Part shown: positions 1 to 6,339 of the stretch, piece after piece | Position numbering within the stretch: position 1 is the stretch's first letter | Layout of the letters: the number at the start of each line of letters is the position of its first letter | Assembly (NCBI GenBank): GCA_027348115.1 | Contig: DAIEQA010000163.1 | Coordinates: forward strand, 1-7,294 | Reading direction: 5' to 3' | Length of the DNA stretch: 7,294 bases | DNA from: Fen-1258 sp027348115 | GTDB lineage: Bacteria; Bacteroidota; Ignavibacteria; Ignavibacteriales; Melioribacteraceae | The notes under the pieces: model-generated | Databases searched by the model: none | What the model was told of the DNA's origin: nothing | Seen by the model: only the letters and a program-made list of their open reading frames with translations | Made by a program: the position numbers and the translations under genes

Positions 1-245
1 GAGACCAGAATTTCGGTTTGAGAAACATTTGCTATGCCGCTTGCATTCCAGTACAATGCCGAAGCATCATTAGCAATGCTGACAAAAGCACCACCCAGTG
101 CATCCGCATTGGCGCCGACACCTATTTCTAAAAAACTGGCAGCTGTTGTTCCCGTTTTAGAAACTCTTTGTGCCAACATTGTTCCCGAAGTAAAAATCAT
201 GCAAAGTATCAGCACGCCATATTTTGCGAGTTGCCTACTGAACAT
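1..245 (-). CDS. PorV/PorQ-family outer-membrane protein, N-terminal 81 codons (runs off the left edge)
   Basis: The reverse complement from the ATG at 245-243 stays open to base 1, giving 81 codons without a stop. The N-terminus is a signal peptide: MFSRQLAKYG, then a hydrophobic stretch (VLILCMIF) and a likely Sec cleavage site after 'TMLAQ' (LA|QR). It is followed by 'GTTAASFLEIGVG', then 'LGGAFVSIANDASALYWN' and 'ASGIA'. This matches the characteristic N-terminus of PorV/PorQ proteins (AASFLEIGVGARALGMGGAFVA..DDASALYWNPAG), a FadL-like outer-membrane beta-barrel family. Characterised members PorV and PorQ are T9SS components; PorV binds cargo sorting domains and delivers them to the sortase PorU. 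Many Ignavibacteria-type genomes carry several paralogues, so this need not be the core PorV. The usual NPAG is NASG here. The start is backed by an AAGGAAG ribosome site ending 3 bases upstream. The gene begins 28 bases after the stop of the T9SS cargo gene, which implies cotranscription. Family assignment is confident; exact role is inferred. Confidence 0.86.
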   Translation of the reverse strand, partial: MFSRQLAKYGVLILCMIFTSGTMLAQRVSKTGTTAASFLEIGVGANADALGGAFVSIANDASALYWNASGIANVSQTEILV

Positions 246-248
246 TGT

Positions 249-255
249 CTTCCTT
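249..255 (-). promoter_or_regulatory. Ribosome binding site of the PorV-like gene
   Basis: On the minus strand AAGGAAG is followed by ACA and then the ATG at 245. The AGGA core lies 5 bases from the start codon, a normal Shine-Dalgarno distance. It fixes the start of a gene whose remainder is outside the window. Confidence 0.6.
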
Positions 256-273
256 GCTTTAATATTTATTTTC

Positions 274-3200
274 TTATTTGATGATTCCAAACTTTCCAAT
301 TTTGTCTCCTATTCCAGGTGCGGATACTTGAAAGATATAAATGCCGTATGCTATATCCATACCGTCCTGAGAAATTAGATTCCACGGTTCCTGTCCGTTA
401 GAAATACTGCTGTTGTGTTCCAATGTCTTTACAAGTTTACCGCTGAGAGTGTATATTCTAATTGTACATTGCGCCGGAAGATGAATAAAATAAATTAGTC
501 TATCCCCGCGGCCCACTTGAGTTGTAGCCGGTTCCCATGAAGCAGCACCAACGTAAGGATTCGGTACGACTGCAATATTATCCAAATCTTTTACAGCTTT
601 TGCACTTTCAAATGATTGAGCTTGAGACTGAAATTGAAAATACTCTCCCGTTCTGAAAGGTTTTTTTGTTATGACACGGAAAATGTCTCCCGTCTGCGGC
701 GGTTTCTGTTTATCCGGGGCAATTGTAGTATCTTTTGTCAGCGTAATCGACCATCCAACTCTCAAGTTTGAAAAATCCGTCGCTTTCTTTCCGGTTGAAT
801 CTCCGAACGCAAGAAATATTGCATCGTCATCGTTGAATAATCCGTCCTTGTTTATATCTCTAAAAATAAATTGATTGTGATCTATGCCGTCAGTAAGATT
901 TTTAATTACGATGTTGGAAGGATTGGGGCTGCTGAATGAAGTTGCAGGAAATCCTAGATCGCCTTCGGATGAATTCACAAAATAAATGTCGAAATCGCCG
1001 GGATAGTTTATTCGTTTTGAGTTGTACGCACCGGCATACCGCGAATCGAACCCGAGCTTCACAATGTAGTTGCTGCCTCCAATTCTCCATCCGGATTTTT
1101 CTTGATCAACAACAACGGAAGTATCGTTATTGATCTCAACTGTAAAACCGTGTTTGACGGAGGTCTGGGCTTTATTCCCGATTATACGAGTGTAATTAAA
1201 CAATGTATCATTAGTAGTATAATCAATTAAACTGAATGAAGGATGCGGGTTGGTATGAAAAACCGTGTTGTCTTTGAATTCAATTCTGTAAGTATGAGAT
1301 TTTTTTACCGAGTCCGGGTCAAGCACTTGAACTGAAACCGTTCCGGTTCCTGGGCCTGTGGCGGTAAAGTTTTTTATTTGTGGTGCAATATATCCTGCGG
1401 CAGGTGCGCGTGGTGTAGCGACCGCCGTGTTAACATCTGTTTTGATCTTCCCGTTAATATCAACTTTAATAATACTCGTTGTTTCCGAAGGAGGAATTCC
1501 TTCAAATTTTCCTTCAACAGTTGTAGTAGTAAATCCTTGGTCGTAAGCCACAACGGCGTAGTAATAAGTTTGTCCGTTCTCAACAGTGGTATCAATGTAT
1601 GAATGCTGAAGTCCCGAATCGTCGCCTAAGTAAAACAATGCGCCGTTCACATCAATTGGGTGAAGACCTTTGACGCCGTCGATCTTGTCGAATTGTGCTA
1701 TCGGTTTGCGGAATGTTGCTTTACCATAAGCATCGGTGATAACCTGATCTTCTAGAAAATTCGCTTCTGTCGATCTATAAATTCTGTAACCTTCAAAATT
1801 ATATCTTTGATAAAAAGCATCGAATGTTTTTTCTGCTCTGTCATCCCAGAACAGAGTTACTTTATGATCGCCTGAAATGACTTTTACAATCGGTTTTTCC
1901 GGAGGTTTGGCAAATCTGTAATTCGCATTATAAATCTGCTGCACGGTTCTTTTTCTTCGGAACAGATCATCTTGATCGATACCGAAAATCATAGACATGG
2001 AAAATCGCTCGGTCTCACCGGTCTCTTCCATTGTGCCTGTACTTTGAGAATAAGTATTTCTTCCGTCAAGGTGGAAAAGATAACTTGAGAAATAATTCGC
2101 AAGATTAACGCCAGCCAACGATTGCCCGTGCGGTGCCGGCAGACCCGAAAGCACTTGCCAATTTTCTTCGTCTCTGTTCAATTCGTATTTGTGAACCGGA
2201 TAAATTGCAAATCCGGTTAAGCCCAATTGATCGGATTCATCCTTATCTAAAATCCCGAAGTTTGGTTCTCCTTGTTCTGGTTTGCCGTCTCCTTCCGATC
2301 CATCGGCATCAGGACCGCTATATCCGGCATCCAAAGGTCCAATTCCATCGGTACCAACATCATCGTTCAACGGTTCGCCGTTATCCCATTTATCGTTGCC
2401 GTTCAAATCCGTGTAAGGACGCCAATTAGCATTTTCATCTGCATCCCAGTGCGGCCTCCACGCATAGCCGTAGAATTGGTGAAACCTAACTGTATCACGA
2501 TCCGGATTTTTTATGTAAGGATCTTGATTAACATTATTGATGAAAACTTTTGCGTCGTTGTCCCTGCGTTCGTCGGTAAGACCGTCATAATCGTTATCAA
2601 CTCTGTCGTTCGAAATTCCCGGGCTTTCCAGAAATGCATATCCGGCTAAACCAACCGGACTCCAATTACCAGGATTTCCAAACGCAACTGTTGACCATGC
2701 ATAGGACATAGCCAAAACTTCGTTATAGTCTCCGGCATTGTTGGAAGAATTGTCATGACCTCCTATTCCCCAATCTACGTACTGAGCAAAGAGAGTCTTA
2801 TCATAATCGGTGGTTGTCATATTTGTAATTTCATAATACCAGAAGATTACGTCTTGCGCTAGAACTTGCGACCATTGAAATCCTCTTGCCTTAACCTGCA
2901 TTCCCAAACCGCCGCGCGTAGGATCAAAAGTATCCGGTTTAAAATTATTTTTTAGAATGTATTCTCTATCCTCATTGTCGTCAAAAACAAAGAATGTTTC
3001 CACGTCGGCATTCATTACGCCTTTACCGAAAAATCCGTTCCAGTAACCGTTCCAATCCGAAGTTCTATCGGGCCACGTCATGGGCCATGTAGAATTGTCG
3101 TCGCTTCTTGCCGGAGATGAAGAGTAAGGCGCTGCATACCCTGGCAACGGCCACCAACCATAAGTAATACCGGTTGCGGGGTTGTAGCGTGTGAACTCAT

Positions 3201-3516
3201 AATAGTTTGTTTCGAGAGGATGGATTAAATTTCCAGCAGGATCTTTCGCTTCGGCTTGAACAATGATTGCCACACCGTCAACGTAAGTGTGATTAGTACC
3301 TTTCGGCCAAACGCCGCTTCTGCTCGGCTCATTCTGCCAGTCCGCAATCTCTCCGAAATTGTAATAAACAGTTGCGGCAAGATTGCCGTCCATGAATCCT
3401 TTTCTGGTTTGATTATGGTCCCCTTTGTTCTTATCCACTATTCTCTGAGCATAACCATAGTTGGATAAGAAAATGCAAACAAGAATTAGTGTAAAGAAAG
3501 TCATTCGCCTGAACAA
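274..3516 (-). CDS. Large secreted protein with fibronectin type III domain and T9SS C-terminal sorting domain
   Basis: Predicted extracellular or surface protein of about 1080 residues, exported by Sec and then T9SS. Positions here count from an upstream TTG at 3537. I prefer the TTG at 3516 (residue 8) because GGAGG lies 6 bases before it; the ATG at 3504 (residue 12) is the other option. All keep a signal peptide (FRRMTFF-TLILVCIFL-SNYGYAQ) with likely cleavage near residue 30. Residues about 31-540 are a Trp/Tyr/Asp-rich region I cannot assign to a named family. It holds acidic loops resembling calcium-binding sites: DNDYDGLTDE at 314-323, and further Asp/Gly-rich segments at 377-440. A fibronectin type III-like domain spans about 545-670 (KVTLFWDDRAE, GYRIYRST, QTYYYAVVAYD). 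Another EF-hand-like loop, DINKDGLFNDDD, is at 894-905. Residues about 988-1087 form the sorting domain (VVPNPYVG, IRIYTLSGKLVKTLE, AYGIYIFQV, ending KFGIIK). The gene lies 23 bases after the receptor stop and 28 bases before the PorV-like gene. Export route is well supported; molecular function is unknown. Confidence 0.9.
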   Translation of the reverse strand: MFRRMTFFTLILVCIFLSNYGYAQRIVDKNKGDHNQTRKGFMDGNLAATVYYNFGEIADWQNEPSRSGVWPKGTNHTYVDGVAIIVQAEAKDPAGNLIHPLETNYYEFTRYNPATGITYGWWPLPGYAAPYSSSPARSDDNSTWPMTWPDRTSDWNGYWNGFFGKGVMNADVETFFVFDDNEDREYILKNNFKPDTFDPTRGGLGMQVKARGFQWSQVLAQDVIFWYYEITNMTTTDYDKTLFAQYVDWGIGGHDNSSNNAGDYNEVLAMSYAWSTVAFGNPGNWSPVGLAGYAFLESPGISNDRVDNDYDGLTDERRDNDAKVFINNVNQDPYIKNPDRDTVRFHQFYGYAWRPHWDADENANWRPYTDLNGNDKWDNGEPLNDDVGTDGIGPLDAGYSGPDADGSEGDGKPEQGEPNFGILDKDESDQLGLTGFAIYPVHKYELNRDEENWQVLSGLPAPHGQSLAGVNLANYFSSYLFHLDGRNTYSQSTGTMEETGETERFSMSMIFGIDQDDLFRRKRTVQQIYNANYRFAKPPEKPIVKVISGDHKVTLFWDDRAEKTFDAFYQRYNFEGYRIYRSTEANFLEDQVITDAYGKATFRKPIAQFDKIDGVKGLHPIDVNGALFYLGDDSGLQHSYIDTTVENGQTYYYAVVAYDQGFTTTTVEGKFEGIPPSETTSIIKVDINGKIKTDVNTAVATPRAPAAGYIAPQIKNFTATGPGTGTVSVQVLDPDSVKKSHTYRIEFKDNTVFHTNPHPSFSLIDYTTNDTLFNYTRIIGNKAQTSVKHGFTVEINNDTSVVVDQEKSGWRIGGSNYIVKLGFDSRYAGAYNSKRINYPGDFDIYFVNSSEGDLGFPATSFSSPNPSNIVIKNLTDGIDHNQFIFRDINKDGLFNDDDAIFLAFGDSTGKKATDFSNLRVGWSITLTKDTTIAPDKQKPPQTGDIFRVITKKPFRTGEYFQFQSQAQSFESAKAVKDLDNIAVVPNPYVGAASWEPATTQVGRGDRLIYFIHLPAQCTIRIYTLSGKLVKTLEHNSSISNGQEPWNLISQDGMDIAYGIYIFQVSAPGIGDKIGKFGIIK

Positions 3517-3522
3517 CTTAAA

Positions 3523-3527
3523 CCTCC
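3523..3527 (-). promoter_or_regulatory. Strong ribosome binding site that favours a TTG start for the T9SS cargo gene
   Basis: The minus strand reads GGAGG, then TTTAAG (6 bases), then TTG at 3516-3514, in frame with the long coding region. The longest possible start, the TTG at 3537, lies upstream of this site and only 2 bases past the preceding stop, so it cannot use it. The ATG at 3504 is 18 bases from the GGAGG, too far for ordinary use. The TTG at 3516 therefore fits best. Confidence 0.6.
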
Positions 3528-3539
3528 GTTTTCGCAAAA

Positions 3540-6230
3540 CTAAAAATTGAAAGACGCACCAAGCGTAATTTGTCTCGGTGCCGAATAAAAATCTGGACGC
3601 GTAAAGTAATCTTGCAATGTATTAACACCGCGCGGAGCTTCTTGCGCACGCGTTAGTTCGAGAGTGTAACCTGCTCTTCCCGTATCGCCGAACACGTCAA
3701 CTTCGTTAGCAGTGTCAAACAAATTATAAACTTTCAAGAAGACTGAAAATCGTGTCCCGAAAAGTTCCATATATTTTGTTAGATACAGATCAACATTAAA
3801 ATAAGTCGGCTTGTTCTCGCTGTTTTCCAAACCGGTTCTCTGATTAATCAACGATGGAGTGTAAGGAAGTCCCGATCCAAGTCTGCCGATAGCGCTAGCA
3901 ATAAAATCTCCCGGTACTCCGGCAGTAATTGTAAAATTGAGAGAGTGGCGTCTATCCCAATTCAAGGGAACCAGTTGCTTATTGATTTCAATTGGAGGAC
4001 TTGCCTGAGCTTTATTAAACGCATCGTTCGGATCGGAAGCATCTCCCTTTGCAACCTGGAACGTGTAATCTAGGCTTGCACCGAATCCATCACTGAATCT
4101 TTTTTCAAATGAAATTGTAAATCCCTTTACCGCGCCGTAATCTCTATTAATCAGCTTGCTGAATTTTTTAAAATCGTTCTTAATATGAATTTCTGTTCCG
4201 AGAAGATTTCGAATATCTTTATAATACCCTGTTAAGGTAACTCCAATTTCCTGCGTTAGCTCCTGCTGCAACCCTATTTCGTACATTATTGTTTGTTGGG
4301 CAGCAAGATCAGCATTGCCGATAGTATTCCCGATATTGTTTGGATAATTTCCCGTTAACGGAATGCGGAAGTTGGGATTTTGATAAAGATATTCGAACGG
4401 CGGAATCTGGAAAAAATGGCCGTACGAAATATGTATTGCACCTTTATCCGTGATGGGATAAGAAATTCCAATGCGCGGACTAATTTGATATTTGGCTTTT
4501 GCGGTTGTCATCAATGAATCCGGGAACGGGGGCAATAATCCGTCAAGCGCCGCAATGTTATCCGGATTCTTCAAATATTTTCCGTCGGGTTCAAAATAAT
4601 CCAAACGCAAACCGATATTCACGACTAAATAATCTAATTCAATTTTGTCCTGCATGTAGAAAGCAAACTGGTACGGTTTGGTATTGTACTTATTATAATT
4701 GAATGAACCAGGTGAAGGCAAAGTTGGTTTGTATTGAGTTGTTGCGTCAATTACAATCTGATAATCGAGATAATCTAGATTATGCAGCTGCAATTCCACA
4801 ACGGTCTTAAACTGATGAATATTATTGATCTGCCAGGTCAGGTCTGTTTTAGCGCTCCACGTTGTTGTTGTCCTGTTGAAATGCCAGTTCTCGGTTCCGC
4901 CGGTTAAAAATGCATTGCCGCTTACGTCTCGCATCCTTTCCGGTTTAACATAACGCGGATCAAACGGATTTTCAAAAACATATTGTTTGTAGTCGCTAAC
5001 AAAAGCAGAACCTATAAAATCTATGAACGCCGAATTACTGAGAACAAGTGTGTAGTTAAGACTTCCCAAATAACTTTTCTGGTAATATGTATAATCACCA
5101 TCGGGATCTAAACGGAATTGGTGATCGTAAGTTCTGTATTGATTGTCCTGGTATAGTCCGCTTAAGACAATTCCTTTTCCACCGCCGATATTTAGCGATA
5201 ACTTGCCTTGAAGTGTAAGTCTCTTGCTGTAATTCATCGGGACATATTTGTTATCGCCGGTAGCGCCTATGTGCCAATCTTTCGGATCGTTCGCAGAGAA
5301 ATTTGATGAGTCCGAAGGATTGAACATGCGTCTGCCGTAAATGAATCCGTCGTCGTATAAATAACGACCGGATAGAAAAAATTTTAGAAAATTATTCGTT
5401 CCCGGAATTGGACCGCTTACGTTTCCCTGAACGTTGTAAATCTTGGAAGGATCAAATCGGTTTATGTTTGGAAATAAGCTTGAGCGCGTACTAAAATAAT
5501 TTCCGGTGTACGCTGAAATGTCGCCGTCAATTTTATCACCGGCAACTTTTGTTACTTGATTAACAACGCCGGAAAGCGCCTCTCCGTACTCTGCATTGAA
5601 GGTGCCTGTCAAGACTTCAATTTCTTGAATACTATTTACTTCTGCTTCCAAAGCGGAAGCACCTGAGAATGCATCGTTAACAGAAACTCCGTCGATCAAG
5701 TACTTAACTTCGTTGCTTCGTCCGCCTCTAAAGTGCCCATCAACCACACCCGCTTGAAGATTAACAACGGATTGAACATCTTCCAAAGGCAGCATGGCAA
5801 TTTTATCGCCACTCACTTTTGCTTCTGTTGAGGTTAGGTCTTTTCTGACAATCGGCTTCTCAGCTGTTACAATAATATCTGCAACTTGAAGAGCTTTTTC
5901 CACCATCTCTATATCAATTCTGGTAGTTTGATCGATGGATACCCGGACATTTTGAATAACAACAGGTGCATAGCCGATTAAGGAAGCTTTGATTTCATAA
6001 ACTCCCGGCGGAATATTAATGACAAAATAATTTCCGTCGAGATCGGAAGCGGCTCCCATAGTTGTTCCTACCAGAACAACATTCACTCCAATTAAAGTTT
6101 CACCAGTTTTTTTATCTATAACTTTTCCGGCTATTTTTCCCGTCGTGCCCGCATACAAAGCGCTGCTGGAACAAATAGAAAAGCAAATAATCAAAAACAA
6201 CCATTTCATCATTATTCTTTTAGCGAACAT
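3540..6230 (-). CDS. TonB-dependent outer-membrane receptor with carboxypeptidase-regulatory-like N-terminal domain
   Basis: Predicted TonB-ExbBD-energised outer-membrane transporter of about 896 residues; its substrate cannot be read from the sequence. Numbering here counts from an in-frame GTG at 6239. I prefer the ATG at 6230 (residue 4), because GGGTGA at 6236-6241 sits 5 bases before it and the GTG lies inside that site. The signal peptide is MFAKRIMMKW-LFLIICF-SICSSSALYA with cleavage near residue 30. Residues about 33-112 form a CarboxypepD_reg-like beta-sandwich (GKIAGKVIDKKTGETLIGVNV, DLDGNYFVINIPPGVYEI, SLIGY). A TonB-box-like ADIIVTAEKP is at 120-129. The plug follows to about 232 (VNLQAGVVDG, FRGGRSNEVKYLIDGVSVND, TGTFNAEYGEALSGVVNQVT). 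The remaining ~665 residues are a beta-barrel with alternating aromatic/hydrophobic strands (YEIGLQQELT, FSVFLKVYNLFD) and the terminal ITLGASFNF, ending in the Phe expected of a BamA-recognised last strand. There is no STN domain, so sigma/anti-sigma signalling is not indicated. It is probably the first gene of the unit and is followed 23 bases later by the T9SS cargo gene, not by a SusD-like lipoprotein. Confidence 0.93.
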   Translation of the reverse strand: MFAKRIMMKWLFLIICFSICSSSALYAGTTGKIAGKVIDKKTGETLIGVNVVLVGTTMGAASDLDGNYFVINIPPGVYEIKASLIGYAPVVIQNVRVSIDQTTRIDIEMVEKALQVADIIVTAEKPIVRKDLTSTEAKVSGDKIAMLPLEDVQSVVNLQAGVVDGHFRGGRSNEVKYLIDGVSVNDAFSGASALEAEVNSIQEIEVLTGTFNAEYGEALSGVVNQVTKVAGDKIDGDISAYTGNYFSTRSSLFPNINRFDPSKIYNVQGNVSGPIPGTNNFLKFFLSGRYLYDDGFIYGRRMFNPSDSSNFSANDPKDWHIGATGDNKYVPMNYSKRLTLQGKLSLNIGGGKGIVLSGLYQDNQYRTYDHQFRLDPDGDYTYYQKSYLGSLNYTLVLSNSAFIDFIGSAFVSDYKQYVFENPFDPRYVKPERMRDVSGNAFLTGGTENWHFNRTTTTWSAKTDLTWQINNIHQFKTVVELQLHNLDYLDYQIVIDATTQYKPTLPSPGSFNYNKYNTKPYQFAFYMQDKIELDYLVVNIGLRLDYFEPDGKYLKNPDNIAALDGLLPPFPDSLMTTAKAKYQISPRIGISYPITDKGAIHISYGHFFQIPPFEYLYQNPNFRIPLTGNYPNNIGNTIGNADLAAQQTIMYEIGLQQELTQEIGVTLTGYYKDIRNLLGTEIHIKNDFKKFSKLINRDYGAVKGFTISFEKRFSDGFGASLDYTFQVAKGDASDPNDAFNKAQASPPIEINKQLVPLNWDRRHSLNFTITAGVPGDFIASAIGRLGSGLPYTPSLINQRTGLENSENKPTYFNVDLYLTKYMELFGTRFSVFLKVYNLFDTANEVDVFGDTGRAGYTLELTRAQEAPRGVNTLQDYFTRPDFYSAPRQITLGASFNF

Positions 6231-6235
6231 TAACT

Positions 6236-6241
6236 TCACCC
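6236..6241 (-). promoter_or_regulatory. Probable ribosome binding site of the TonB-dependent receptor gene
   Basis: The minus strand reads GGGTGA, then AGTTA, then ATG at 6230. GGTGA matches the 3' half of the AGGAGGTGA consensus at a 5-base spacing. The alternative GTG start at 6239 is embedded in this motif and has no purine-rich site of its own upstream, which argues for the ATG. The match is partial, so confidence is moderate. Confidence 0.45.
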
Positions 6242-6300
6242 GCGCATTTTAACTTTTTCTTTGAGTTACAAATTCGTAAAAAATAAAAATTATAAGAAAT
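6242..6300 (-). other. AT-rich leader between terminator and receptor gene; likely promoter region
   Basis: If the hairpin at 6301-6331 terminates the upstream gene, the receptor operon needs a promoter here or within the hairpin. The minus strand holds TATAAT at 6294-6289, but no -35-like hexamer lies 17 bases before it. It also holds TACGAATTTG around 6278-6269, which only loosely resembles the Bacteroidota -7 element TAnnTTTG. Neither is convincing alone, so the region is marked without naming a promoter box. Confidence 0.3.
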
Positions 6301-6331
6301 GGAGCCGGAATAATAATTTTATTCCGGCTCC
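6301..6331 (-). terminator. Intrinsic terminator hairpin after the carbohydrate-binding-like gene
   Basis: Bases 6301-6313 (ggagccggaataa) and 6319-6331 (ttattccggctcc) are perfect reverse complements, giving a 13-bp stem with a 5-base loop and a GC-rich base. Read on the minus strand it begins 8 bases after the TAG stop at 6340-6342. It is followed by ATTTCTTATAATTTTTATTT, a T-rich though interrupted tail. On the plus strand the hairpin is followed by gaaatgcac, not by a T-run, so it should act only for minus-strand transcription. It separates the upstream gene from the receptor unit. Confidence 0.8.
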
Positions 6332-6339
6332 GAAATGCA

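Noticed and set aside
34..378. Plus-strand open frame of 114 codons at the left edge
   Set aside because: It lies antisense to the PorV-like gene and the end of the cargo gene, has no ribosome site, and its product shows no family features. The minus-strand frame has a signal peptide and a family signature.
2133..2649. Two overlapping plus-strand open frames inside the cargo gene
   Set aside because: They are antisense to a strongly supported coding region; their low-complexity Ile/Arg/Val-rich products reflect the complementary strand of Asp/Asn-rich codons.
3528..3539. Possible transcription terminator between receptor and cargo gene
   Set aside because: The 23-base gap contains no hairpin followed by a T-run; it holds the ribosome site of the next gene.
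6150..6230. Possible lipoprotein signal in the receptor (cysteines in the signal peptide)
   Set aside because: The cysteines in IICFSICSSS do not follow a [LVI][ASTVI][GAS]C lipobox, and a normal signal peptidase I site (ALYA|G) follows.
6289..6294. TATAAT on the minus strand as a sigma-70 style promoter
   Set aside because: No -35-like hexamer at 16-18 bases upstream, the region is very AT-rich, and it coincides with the tail of the terminator, so the match may be chance.
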